Source: Flavobacterium cerinum
GTDB lineage: Bacteria; Bacteroidota; Bacteroidia; Flavobacteriales; Flavobacteriaceae
DNA: 64,000 bases
Reading direction: 5' to 3'
Assembly: GCF_024496085.1 (NCBI RefSeq)
Contig: NZ_CP101751.1
Span: forward strand, 3,658,001 to 3,722,000
Shown piece by piece: positions 43,355-51,321 of this stretch (its first letter is position 1; every line of letters starts with the position of its first letter). The notes beneath the pieces are model-generated. The model worked only from the letters and a program-made list of their open reading frames with translations. It had not been told where the DNA came from and did no database searches. The position numbers were made by a program, and so were the translations under genes.

Positions 43355-44098
43355 TTAAAGTGTTTTTTGTAATTTTCCTATCCGCAAAAGTAATGGAAAT
43401 GTTACTTTTTTATTGCTTTCTTCCCAAGATGTTCTCAGCTCCTTTTCAATCAGGTCCAACGGATTCGTTTTTTTCTGTTTTTTATAATGTTGCACAGCCG
43501 ACCAGGTTCCCAGATAGCCCAATAACTGTTCGTAGTCCCATTGATAATGACTGTCAAACGCTTTGGTTGTGATTTCATCATACGGAAAAGGAATTGTCTT
43601 GTAATAAGCATCAATATATTGTCTTTCCTTGTCCCAGTAGTCTCCTAAAATTTCTTTATATAACTTTTTGATAACAGCATCTGTCGCCGGATTGGTTTTT
43701 AACAGACTATATCCCAATATCACGAAAATACCGTCGTCTTTCAGTATTCGGTATATTTCTTTATTAAATGTATTAAAATCAAACCAGTGTACCGCCTGTG
43801 CTACCGCGATCAGGTCAAACTGTTTATCGCTAAAAGTCGTTTTTTCAGCCGGCTGTACACTGTAGTTAATATTATCTTTTTTTACAGCATTCTTAATTTG
43901 CTGTTCACTGATATCCGTAGCATATACCTGATCAAAAAAGGGAGCCAGTTTTTGAGCCAGTTGCCCGTTTCCTGTAGCAATATCGAGAGCCGATCCTTTA
44001 CGGGGGGCTAACGACATAATATAATCGATGATTTCTTGCGGATAACCGGGTCTGAAAACGGCATAAGCTGACGCTATTTTCGAAAAATTGTCTTTCAT
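43355..44098 (-). CDS. Class I SAM-dependent methyltransferase
   Basis: A 247-residue Rossmann-fold methyltransferase of the type 11/UbiE-like group. ATG at 44098 (MKDNFSKIASAYAVFRPGYP) is chosen over the frame start 44152. Motif I is ALDIATGNGQLAQKL with the SAM-binding glycines, motif II VYATDIS, and FDLIAVAQAVHWFDF is the characteristic motif IV. Small molecule methylation is likely, with an unknown substrate. TAACTTTG at 44145-44138 (minus) could be the promoter. ruvX is 9 bp downstream. Confidence 0.88.
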   Translation of the reverse strand: MKDNFSKIASAYAVFRPGYPQEIIDYIMSLAPRKGSALDIATGNGQLAQKLAPFFDQVYATDISEQQIKNAVKKDNINYSVQPAEKTTFSDKQFDLIAVAQAVHWFDFNTFNKEIYRILKDDGIFVILGYSLLKTNPATDAVIKKLYKEILGDYWDKERQYIDAYYKTIPFPYDEITTKAFDSHYQWDYEQLLGYLGTWSAVQHYKKQKKTNPLDLIEKELRTSWEESNKKVTFPLLLRIGKLQKTL

Positions 44099-44137
44099 CT
44101 CTTCTTTTTTTAGTACTACCAGATCGGCAATACTATA

Positions 44138-44145
44138 CAAAGTTA
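44138..44145 (-). promoter_or_regulatory. Probable -7 element of the methyltransferase-ruvX operon
   Basis: TAACTTTG on the minus strand fits TAnnTTTG, about 40 bp before the ATG at 44098. Confidence 0.45.
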
Positions 44146-44205
44146 GTTCCAACTACGCTAAATTATACCGAAGATCAGTTTAAATATTTCTTAAAGTTTT
44201 TGATT

Positions 44206-44532
44206 TTAATGGGATACGTATTTCAGTCCGATGATCGAAGCAATCAAGGTAACAATAAAGAACATACGCCAAAAATCGGCCGGTTCTTTAAAGATGATAA
44301 TACCAACTAATACCGTTCCTACCGCTCCGATTCCGGTCCAAACCGCATAAGCCGTTCCGATAGGCAGGGTTTGCGTTGCTTTGATCAACAACAGCATACT
44401 AATGGTTAAACAGATAAAAAATCCGGAATACCACATAACAGATTCATTTCCGGTTGTTTCTTTGGCTTTTCCGAGACAAGAAGCGAATCCTACTTCGAAT
44501 AGTCCGGCAATAATGATTAAAATCCAGTTCAT
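44206..44532 (-). CDS. SMR-family exporter, SugE/Gdx type
   Basis: A 108-residue four-helix small multidrug resistance protein. ATG at 44532 (MNWILIIIAGLFEVGFASC) is used; the ORF start 44553 adds seven residues. The essential Glu in helix 1 (AGLFEVGFAS) and the LPIGTAYAVWTGIGAVGT block match SugE/Gdx guanidinium exporters rather than EmrE. It acts as a dimer in the inner membrane. Only one subunit gene is present, consistent with a homodimer. Confidence 0.86.
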   Translation of the reverse strand: MNWILIIIAGLFEVGFASCLGKAKETTGNESVMWYSGFFICLTISMLLLIKATQTLPIGTAYAVWTGIGAVGTVLVGIIIFKEPADFWRMFFIVTLIASIIGLKYVSH

Positions 44533-44598
44533 ATTCTTTATTTTAGACCGCAAAATTCTGATTTTTTCTTCGGCTATTTTTTAACAAATGATAAAAAA

Positions 44599-45162
44599 CT
44601 ATCGGATTTCAGCCCGTATCCGACTTAAGGTTACCTGTGTTACGCCCAAATAAGAGGCTATATGCCCTAATGATACCCGGTTTAATAGTTCAGGATCACC
44701 TTTTATCAGTTCTTCATATCGTTCCAGTGCCGATTTAAACTGTCGGGATATCAATCGTTCTTCGGTTTTTACCAGTTCATATTCACTGAGTTTTCTTCCC
44801 CAATTGGCAATATCAATATCCTGTTCGTACAACGCTTTTAATTCCGATGCTTTGATATGATACAATTCGGCATTTTCCAGTAATTCAATTGTTTCATAGC
44901 CCGGTTTCCCGAAAATATAGCTGTTGAACGATAAAATAACACCGCCTTCCCGACCAAACCAGAACGTAACCTCATTTTCATTGGCGTAACAAAACGCCCG
45001 TGCCATTCCTTTTTTGATAAAATAAACATCGTTTTCGATCTTATTACTTTCAATCAGGTGATACCCTTTCGGATAACTTACTTCCGAAAGATGATCCATT
45101 ATTTTTTGCAAAGCCTTTTCCGGTAACGGATGAATGGATTGTACGATTTGCTCGGCTTTCAT
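44599..45162 (-). CDS. Crp/Fnr-family transcriptional regulator
   Basis: A 187-residue regulator with an N-terminal cyclic-nucleotide-binding-type beta roll (ENDVYFIKKGMARAFCYANE ... EVTFWFG) and a C-terminal helix-turn-helix (ASYLGVTQVTLSRIRAEIR). No Fnr cysteine cluster is seen, so it is not an iron-sulfur oxygen sensor. The effector is unknown. It is 66 bp before the SugE-type gene and 6 bp after the hypothetical gene, so the three may share control. Confidence 0.9.
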   Translation of the reverse strand: MKAEQIVQSIHPLPEKALQKIMDHLSEVSYPKGYHLIESNKIENDVYFIKKGMARAFCYANENEVTFWFGREGGVILSFNSYIFGKPGYETIELLENAELYHIKASELKALYEQDIDIANWGRKLSEYELVKTEERLISRQFKSALERYEELIKGDPELLNRVSLGHIASYLGVTQVTLSRIRAEIR

Positions 45163-45168
45163 CGCCTA

Positions 45169-45606
45169 TTATGATTTGAATTTCCAGTTGAATTCATCGT
45201 TATCATTGATGATGGCACCAACCTCAACACGGATTACTTTTCCAAATTCCGATTGCAGAATCAACCAATTACTTTCGTTAAATACATTATCTACCGTATC
45301 AAACGTTTCTGTTTCCCAATCTTTGATTCCTTTATTCAAAATCTCAGCTTGTACTTCTGCTGTATTTCGTCCGATCAGTTTTTGACCGAATAATTCCAAT
45401 TCAGGATGCGAACAGATAAGATAGCCCATTTTCATTTCTTCATCTTCATAGAATGTCACGCGCATATACTTTTCGTTATACAGATAAATAATGTTATTAT
45501 CATCGTCTTTATATTGGCGGTTCGGTTTACCGTAAACAGCTTCCACATCCTTCTGTTTCATTCCGAAAACCAGTTCGGCTATTCCGTTTTTTAAGTTGAT
45601 TTCCAT
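45169..45606 (-). CDS. Conserved hypothetical protein
   Basis: A 145-residue soluble acidic protein of no family I can name. It starts MEINLKNGIAELVFGMKQKD, contains VEAVYGKPNRQYKDDDN and an alternating beta pattern (NIIYLYNEKYMRVTFYEDE, KMGYLICSHPELELFG). The opening block resembles an SmpA/OmlA-like fold but this is weak. It has no signal peptide. It is likely co-transcribed with the Crp-like gene 6 bp downstream; a -7 element TATCTTTG lies at 45630-45623 (minus). Confidence 0.65.
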   Translation of the reverse strand: MEINLKNGIAELVFGMKQKDVEAVYGKPNRQYKDDDNNIIYLYNEKYMRVTFYEDEEMKMGYLICSHPELELFGQKLIGRNTAEVQAEILNKGIKDWETETFDTVDNVFNESNWLILQSEFGKVIRVEVGAIINDNDEFNWKFKS

Positions 45607-45622
45607 ATTCGATTTGTTTCTT

Positions 45623-45630
45623 CAAAGATA
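45623..45630 (-). promoter_or_regulatory. Probable -7 element of the hypothetical-crp unit
   Basis: TATCTTTG on the minus strand fits TAnnTTTG, about 17 bp before the ATG at 45606. Confidence 0.5.
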
Positions 45631-45653
45631 TTTCTTTTCCGGGTATTCGTTAT

Positions 45654-45682
45654 AAAAAAATCCCTCGGTTGAGGGATTCTTT
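45654..45682 (-). terminator. Terminator downstream of the purM-like gene
   Basis: Arms AATCCCTC (45659-45666) and GAGGGATT (45671-45678) with a 4-base loop; on the minus strand the stem is followed by seven T. It lies after the stop at 45690. Confidence 0.8.
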
Positions 45683-45689
45683 TGTTATT

Positions 45690-46868
45690 TTAATATTCGA
45701 ATTGTCCGTATTCGCTGGTTATTGTCAGCTTTTTGGTAGCTGCTGCTTCTACTCTTCCGACGATTCTCGCATCGATGTCAAATGATTGGGAAATTGCGAT
45801 GATATCCGCTGCTATTTCAGCCGGCACATACAATTCCATACGATGACCGCAATTGAAAACCTGATACATTTCTTTCCAATCGGTTTTAGATTGTTCCTGG
45901 ATCAACTTAAATAAAGGCGGTACCGGGAACAGATTATCTTTTATGATATGTAGGTTTTCTACAAAGTGTAATATTTTTGTTTGCGCTCCTCCGCTGCAAT
46001 GTACCATTCCGTGGATCGTATCAGCGTTGTATTTCTCCAATATCTTTTTGATCACCGGTGCATACGTACGCGTTGGCGACAACACTAGTTTTCCGGCATC
46101 AATCGGTGCATTTTCTACGGCATCTGTTAGCTTTACATTTCCGGAATACACTAATTCTTCCGGTACAGAAGCATCAAAACTTTCCGGATACTTTTCAGCC
46201 AGATATTTATGGAATACGTCATGGCGAGCCGATGTTAGCCCGTTACTTCCCATTCCTCCGTTATATTCTTTTTCGTATTTCGCCTGACCGAATGACGCTA
46301 AACCTACAATTACATCGCCGGCTTTAATATTAGCATTATCAATTACATCAGCGCGTTTCATCCGTGCCGTTACTGTAGAATCAACTATAAGTGTTCGCAC
46401 CAAATCGCCCACATCGGCTGTTTCGCCTCCGGTAGAACGGATAGTTACCCCAAATGATTTCAGTTCTTCGATCAATTCTTCCGTTCCGTTGATAATTGCT
46501 GAAATAACTTCACCCGGAATTAAATTTTTATTTCTTCCGATTGTAGATGACAGCATAATATTATCTACCGCTCCGACACATAATAAATCGTCGATATTCA
46601 TAATTAGCGCATCTTGTGCAATTCCTTTCCAAACGGACATATCACCGGTTTCTTTCCAGTATAAATAAGCCAAAGAGGATTTAGTTCCGGCACCATCTGC
46701 ATGCATAATCAGGCAGTATTCGTTATCGTTGGTCAGGTAATCCGGTACTATTTTGCAGAAAGCTTTCGGGAAAAGTCCCTTATCAATGTTTTTAATGGCA
46801 TTATGCACATCTTCTTTAGCGGCAGAAACGCCTCTTAAACTGTATCGTTTACTCGTATCAGAACTCAT
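45690..46868 (-). CDS. AIR synthase (PurM)-family protein
   Basis: A 392-residue PurM-superfamily protein, which in the classic case makes aminoimidazole ribotide in purine synthesis. ATG at 46868 (MSSDTSKRYSLRGVSAAKED) is preferred to 46898. Motifs HADGAGTKSSLAY, IMNIDDLLCVGAV, GGETADVGDLV and MVHCSGGAQTKILHF correspond to the PurM glycine-rich and metal-binding parts, although it is longer than the roughly 340-residue E. coli protein. It is isolated from other pur genes. TATCTTTG at 46903-46896 (minus) is a likely promoter. It could be a diverged paralogue. Confidence 0.78.
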   Translation of the reverse strand: MSSDTSKRYSLRGVSAAKEDVHNAIKNIDKGLFPKAFCKIVPDYLTNDNEYCLIMHADGAGTKSSLAYLYWKETGDMSVWKGIAQDALIMNIDDLLCVGAVDNIMLSSTIGRNKNLIPGEVISAIINGTEELIEELKSFGVTIRSTGGETADVGDLVRTLIVDSTVTARMKRADVIDNANIKAGDVIVGLASFGQAKYEKEYNGGMGSNGLTSARHDVFHKYLAEKYPESFDASVPEELVYSGNVKLTDAVENAPIDAGKLVLSPTRTYAPVIKKILEKYNADTIHGMVHCSGGAQTKILHFVENLHIIKDNLFPVPPLFKLIQEQSKTDWKEMYQVFNCGHRMELYVPAEIAADIIAISQSFDIDARIVGRVEAAATKKLTITSEYGQFEY

Positions 46869-46895
46869 GAATTTGTAGTGTGTGTTGTTGTTGCG

Positions 46896-46903
46896 CAAAG
46901 ATA
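46896..46903 (-). promoter_or_regulatory. Probable -7 element of the purM-like gene
   Basis: TATCTTTG on the minus strand fits TAnnTTTG, 27 bp before the ATG at 46868. Confidence 0.5.
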
Positions 46904-46952
46904 CTCTAAAATGTGGAATTTGAAAAAATGCGGATTTGAAAATATTTCCGGC

Positions 46953-47780
46953 TTAATTTTCCACAATTTCGATTTCTACTCTTCTGTTGGCCGCTCTTTC
47001 TTCTTCGTTCTTTTCCGGTAACGAATAAATAGGCTGCGTACTGCCGAATCCTTTAAAAGTGGCTCTGCTTTTATCTATTCCGTTTGCTTCAAGAAACAAA
47101 CGAATTGCTTTTGCTCTTTTGGTTGACAAATCCGCTCTGTCGTTTGGCATACAACAAATATGGCCCTGAATCTGGATTTTCAACTTCGGATTGTTTTTCA
47201 TTATTTCGAGTAATTCAAACATTTTCGGTCGGGATTCCGGTAAAACGGCAAAGGTATTTTCGTAAAAATTAACATTATCCAGTTTTAGCTTATCTCCCAC
47301 TTTTGCATGTTGTACCCGCAATCCAAGTGAAGCATCTAACGGTAATTCTATCCTTTTGATTTCTGTAACCGGTTTAATTCCTAAGATTTCATTTTCCCGC
47401 GCCAGATCTTTAGCTTCAATATAATGAATCGTTACTTTTCGGTTTTCGGCTTTAACCTTCGATTGTTTGTGACTTTCGCCGAAGCTACGGGTTCTGAAAT
47501 CTTCTCTGGTTTTTACTTTATCTTTTACAGTAGTAAAAATAAAGGCCACCCGCTTTTGAGCTAACGTATCATTATACTTTGTCGTTCCGTCTTCATCCGT
47601 ATATCCGTTAATTGCGACTATTTTTGATGTCGTATTTTGCTTTATCCAATCATCCAGCCGGAGCCTTTCTTTTTGGGTCAGATCGTGTTTATTACTTTCA
47701 AAATATACGACAAATGATTCCTGTGCCGACAAACTACCTGCCGTCATCAGAAAGATCAATAGGGCTAAAAACGTTTTCAT
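46953..47780 (-). CDS. Protein with two OmpA-like domains, end of curli locus
   Basis: A 275-residue exported protein (signal MKTFLALLIFLMTAGSLSAQ). It carries two OmpA_C-type peptidoglycan-binding domains: residues about 24-115 (YFESNKHDLTQKERLRLDDW, NGYTDEDGTTKYNDTLAQKR) and about 160-272 (RPKMFELLEIMKNNPKLKI, IQGHICCMPNDRADLSTKRA, AANRRVEIEI). One domain is usual; two in tandem without a barrel is unusual. It is the last gene after the curli set, separated from the lipoprotein by a hairpin at 47860-47897, so it may be a separate unit. A cell-wall anchor for the export complex is inferred. Confidence 0.82.
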   Translation of the reverse strand: MKTFLALLIFLMTAGSLSAQESFVVYFESNKHDLTQKERLRLDDWIKQNTTSKIVAINGYTDEDGTTKYNDTLAQKRVAFIFTTVKDKVKTREDFRTRSFGESHKQSKVKAENRKVTIHYIEAKDLARENEILGIKPVTEIKRIELPLDASLGLRVQHAKVGDKLKLDNVNFYENTFAVLPESRPKMFELLEIMKNNPKLKIQIQGHICCMPNDRADLSTKRAKAIRLFLEANGIDKSRATFKGFGSTQPIYSLPEKNEEERAANRRVEIEIVEN

Positions 47781-47859
47781 TGTTCTGGTTTACAATAACG
47801 AATTAACAATTTTCCGTTGAATTTTAAAAGCAATCTGCCGATTTATTCTGATAAAATGA

Positions 47860-47900
47860 TAAAGGCGTATCCCGACAATTCAAAAGATACGCCTTTACAA
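47860..47900 (-). terminator. Terminator between curli-locus lipoprotein and OmpA-like gene
   Basis: Arms TAAAGGCGTATC (47860-47871) and GATACGCCTTTA (47886-47897), perfect 12 bp with a 14-base loop. Placed 20 bp after the lipoprotein stop, it would end or attenuate the curli transcript before the OmpA-like gene. Confidence 0.78.
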
Positions 47901-47917
47901 AAGAAAGAGGTGGTCGT

Positions 47918-49405
47918 TTATTTCCAATCCGGCATCATACCGTTGCTAAACAAGGATGTTCTGGAATTGGATGTTCCCATAGTATATTTTGTTATTGTTC
48001 TCGGCGAAACTCCGTCGTTAGAAGTGCTGACAAAGATCAGCTCGGCTTCATTCGGCGAAAACCGCACATCCAGATCGTTATAACCGGCCGGACGTTGTAC
48101 CGGTACTTCAGTTATGGCATTCGTTGTAAAATCGTACATAAAGATTCGGTTATCCAACTGACGATAATCACTGCTTTGGTAACCTGATACATCCCGGGTG
48201 AATACCAATTTTGTATTATTGACCGACAAATGCAATCCGCCGGCGGCGCCATTAACTCCGGATAAGACATTTGCAACTACATTGCCGGACATATCAATTA
48301 CATAGATTTCGACACTATATCCGCTCAGATCGTTTACTTTTAGTGCGATCAGACTGCCGTCATAACTCCAGTCACATTCTGATATAAATTTTCCGTTTGG
48401 CGTTTGATACAACTGCTGTAAACCACTACCATCTGCATTAATCCGGTATAGTTTATCAAAATTGGAATAAATCAACTGACTTCCGTTGGCGCGCCAGCAA
48501 TAGTTATAATAATCCAGATTAAATCCGGCAACCGGCACATTACTCGTTACTTTAAATTCACTCGATCCGTCCGGACGCATGGTATAAATATGTCCTTGTC
48601 CGCCTGTTGTTCGGATAAAGGCAATTTTATTAGCCTGTACATTTTTACGCGGTCGGAAACTATTAGTAGCATCTGAAGTAATTTGCAATTGATTACCCGC
48701 ATCATCGGCCGTAAAAATCACATTATTATCTCCGGATTTCCGTACAAACAGATATCGGGCATTCGGAAACATAAGCGTTCGAAACGAACTGGTCAGACTA
48801 TTCACATCGGTATTAACTCCGTCATTAGCTGTAACCTGCCAATAGTATTTCGTACTGTAATTCAGATTCGTCAACGTAAAACTCGTTTCGGTAATATTAT
48901 CATACGTTACCACATTATTACTGGTATCATTACGCAAGGTAACTTTATAGGTTATCGGATCCTCTTCCGGGTCACTACATGTCCATTTCAAAGTCACTTC
49001 CAACGATTGATCCATTGCATTATCCGTTGGTGTAGTCAATACAGGTACCGTTGGCGGCAAATTTGTTCCCTCCTGTTTAACCAACTCAAAAACCATTTCC
49101 GTAGTTCCACCGGTATTTACATGAACACCTTCGAATTTTGCAATATACCCATCTTTACGGGCTTCAAAAGAATAGTCACCTTCATTGACCTGCGTTACGA
49201 CATAATAGCCCAATGAATCGGTAAATACCGTGCTGGTATTCGGACTTGAGGACACTCTGGCATTCGCAATCGGTGTAAACGTTTCCGCTTCTACCACACG
49301 ACCTTTAACCGTACCTTGTCCTTTTTCAATAAAATCTTCTTTACTGCAGGACCAGGCTATGCTAAAAAGCATCAGTATGAGTCCTATTTTGATTATTATT
49401 TTCAT
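47918..49405 (-). CDS. Three-part lipoprotein of the curli locus (carboxypeptidase-regulatory, Fn3, PD40)
   Basis: A 495-residue lipoprotein with lipobox IAWSC (Cys at 20). Order of domains: carboxypeptidase-regulatory-like fold (about 33-108, TVKGRVVEAETFTPIANARV), a fibronectin type III domain (about 115-208, KVTLRNDTSNNVVTYDNITE and YYWQVTANDG), then a TolB/PD40-type propeller with repeated hairpins (RPRKNVQANKIAFIRT, GSQLIYSNFDKLYRI, CDWSYDGSLIALK, VNNTKLVFTRD, RFSPNEAELIFVS). It is 12 bp after csgG on the same strand. It may bind the fibre or the envelope outside the pore; this is inference. Confidence 0.85.
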   Translation of the reverse strand: MKIIIKIGLILMLFSIAWSCSKEDFIEKGQGTVKGRVVEAETFTPIANARVSSSPNTSTVFTDSLGYYVVTQVNEGDYSFEARKDGYIAKFEGVHVNTGGTTEMVFELVKQEGTNLPPTVPVLTTPTDNAMDQSLEVTLKWTCSDPEEDPITYKVTLRNDTSNNVVTYDNITETSFTLTNLNYSTKYYWQVTANDGVNTDVNSLTSSFRTLMFPNARYLFVRKSGDNNVIFTADDAGNQLQITSDATNSFRPRKNVQANKIAFIRTTGGQGHIYTMRPDGSSEFKVTSNVPVAGFNLDYYNYCWRANGSQLIYSNFDKLYRINADGSGLQQLYQTPNGKFISECDWSYDGSLIALKVNDLSGYSVEIYVIDMSGNVVANVLSGVNGAAGGLHLSVNNTKLVFTRDVSGYQSSDYRQLDNRIFMYDFTTNAITEVPVQRPAGYNDLDVRFSPNEAELIFVSTSNDGVSPRTITKYTMGTSNSRTSLFSNGMMPDWK

Positions 49406-49417
49406 ATCCCTTCGTAT

Positions 49418-50854
49418 TTAATTTTCCGGAAAGCCGTTGGTATAACCTGTAGTTTTTTGATTCGCTTCTACATGTTTTTTTATTGCTTTATTGGGATACT
49501 TTTGTTTTGGAAAATAATAGGTAATCCCGGCTCCAAAACGCCAATAATAATCATCTCTCTTTCCCATTACCAGATAATCGACCTTATCTGAAAACGTAAT
49601 ATTATTTTCTGCATAGAGTTTGAGTCCGAAATTGTCTGTGAGTAAATATTCTACACCCAATCCAAACTGTATTTTTGTATGCAAATTTTTATAGGCACTA
49701 TTGATTCCCATTCCACCGCCTCCGAATATATAAGGCGTAAAACGGTCGTAGGGCAATATCAACAATTCAAGATTTACATCTCCGGTGAGATAACCTACGT
49801 CGAGGTAATCTTTATTTCCAAACCACGAAGGGTTCAATGTAGCCGAAAGGTTAAAATTCGGCCAGAAAAAATATTTTAATCCGCCGCGAATCATCGGTTT
49901 TAATTCCGCATTCGGATAATCTCCGTTCATCAATGTAGCTCCACCGCCTAATTCGACACCGAATCTGGCCCGACGTTCGCTAAAATGGCGACCGTATAAC
50001 AACGATGCATCCGCTTCCTGTTTTTCATTATCATAATTATTGATCAGTTCTGTCAATTTAGCAATCGGTGCTTTAGCTTCCCATATATTGTCCCGGATTC
50101 CTTCTATAATAAGTCCTTCCACCGCTTTTTCAATAGCTTCGGTAATAGCCATCTGGATCGGTTCATTTTTAGTAAATCCGGTTTCAACTTCCAGCAAGCG
50201 TTTAAAATCCACATAACGGAACAAACTAGCGTCGACCGATTGCGATAAAATTGTTTTCGACACATAGACCGTTTTAAGAATTTTACCGTTTGAGGTCGAT
50301 ACCAATCGCAGGTAAATTGTGATCCGATCCTGTTTGTAACGTGTCGATCCGCCGGCGCCGAAATAGCGGGCACCATATCCGCCTGTAATAATATTAGAGT
50401 CATAGGAAATCACACCGCCTTCGAGTAATACACCGGCATATAATAACGGAGCCAGCTGCATTTCGGGCGCTTTTTGATCTTTGTTGTATTCTTGTCTGGT
50501 GGAGCGAATGATATTGCGTTCATTCATCAGATTCGCCAGATTTTCCCTTTCGATCGGGGTAAACCATTTGGAATCTTCCAATGCTTTTATCAAGATGGAG
50601 GTCGCACCCTGAGTAACGGCGGTACTGAATGTACTTCCCGTTTCAGTAGGCTTATATTGCCCTGTTTGGTCCCTGAATTTATAGACACCGATCACAACCG
50701 GCTCCTTAGGAGGAGGTAGTGATTTTAGCGCACTGGTAGACGGGGTCGGTTCTCCGATTGCCGCTTTTTGCACACCCGTAGGTTGATTAAAATAAGCGCC
50801 ACATCCCGATAACGTAAGTGCCAGCAATAACGAAAGTAATTTTGCTCGTTTCAT
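49418..50854 (-). CDS. csgG: Curli export pore CsgG with C-terminal barrel-like extension
   Basis: A 478-residue lipoprotein, lipobox LTLSGC with Cys at 18. Residues about 45-275 are CsgG: VVIGVYKFRDQTGQYKP, ILIKALEDSKWFTPIEREN, GGVISYDSNIITGGYG, YLRLVSTSNGKILKTVYVSK, the nonameric secretion pore that passes curlin across the outer membrane. E. coli CsgG is 277 residues, so the extra 200 residues are unusual. They read as an outer-membrane beta-barrel domain (RRARFGVELGGGATLM, YFFWPNFNLSATLNP, FTPYIFGGGGMGI, FGLGVEYLLTDNFGLKLYA, WRFGAGITYYF). One base separates it from csgF. Confidence 0.93.
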   Translation of the reverse strand: MKRAKLLSLLLALTLSGCGAYFNQPTGVQKAAIGEPTPSTSALKSLPPPKEPVVIGVYKFRDQTGQYKPTETGSTFSTAVTQGATSILIKALEDSKWFTPIERENLANLMNERNIIRSTRQEYNKDQKAPEMQLAPLLYAGVLLEGGVISYDSNIITGGYGARYFGAGGSTRYKQDRITIYLRLVSTSNGKILKTVYVSKTILSQSVDASLFRYVDFKRLLEVETGFTKNEPIQMAITEAIEKAVEGLIIEGIRDNIWEAKAPIAKLTELINNYDNEKQEADASLLYGRHFSERRARFGVELGGGATLMNGDYPNAELKPMIRGGLKYFFWPNFNLSATLNPSWFGNKDYLDVGYLTGDVNLELLILPYDRFTPYIFGGGGMGINSAYKNLHTKIQFGLGVEYLLTDNFGLKLYAENNITFSDKVDYLVMGKRDDYYWRFGAGITYYFPKQKYPNKAIKKHVEANQKTTGYTNGFPEN

Positions 50855-50855
50855 A

Positions 50856-51305
50856 TTAATTCCCTGGAATGATTACTTGAGTTTCTTCACCGGTTGTAAT
50901 ATCAAGTATATTGACCACCACGCCAACGTTTGACGGATAAACTTCGACAGAGAGGCTTCCGAAAACGAAAGTACCCTGTTGTAGTCCGCCACCGGTTCCG
51001 GTACCCGTACCGGTTCCTCCTGTTGTGGTGCCGTCACCGTATTGTTGTTGAAATAGTGATCTTGATATATAGTTTAACAACTGGTTATTTAAATTTTCTT
51101 TGAATCGTTCCAATTCTGTTTGCGGCTTATACAAATCGCTTGTCGGTTCTTTAAACTTATTCTGCGAATCGGCAGAACTAAGCAACCACTGGTAATTAAA
51201 TGTATCTCCTCCAAAGGCCGGATTTATTGGTTTATAAACCAAATCCTGTGCCTGCGCATATCCTCCTAAAAGTATACTTACCACTAAAAAAACGATTGTT
51301 TTCAT
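50856..51305 (-). CDS. csgF: Curli assembly protein CsgF
   Basis: A 149-residue secreted protein (signal ending GGYAQAQ). The N-terminal DLVYKPINPAFGG has the NPxFGG motif that in E. coli CsgF inserts in the CsgG channel, followed by WLLSSADSQNKFKEP. The C-terminal beta part (FVFGSLSVEVYPSNVGVVV ... TGEETQVIIPG) is conserved. A Gly/Thr-rich linker (TTTGGTGTGTGTGGG) at about residues 93-107 is an insertion relative to E. coli. It couples the nucleator to the pore. Confidence 0.92.
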   Translation of the reverse strand: MKTIVFLVVSILLGGYAQAQDLVYKPINPAFGGDTFNYQWLLSSADSQNKFKEPTSDLYKPQTELERFKENLNNQLLNYISRSLFQQQYGDGTTTGGTGTGTGTGGGLQQGTFVFGSLSVEVYPSNVGVVVNILDITTGEETQVIIPGN

Positions 51306-51321
51306 GATGCAAAAGCTAGAA

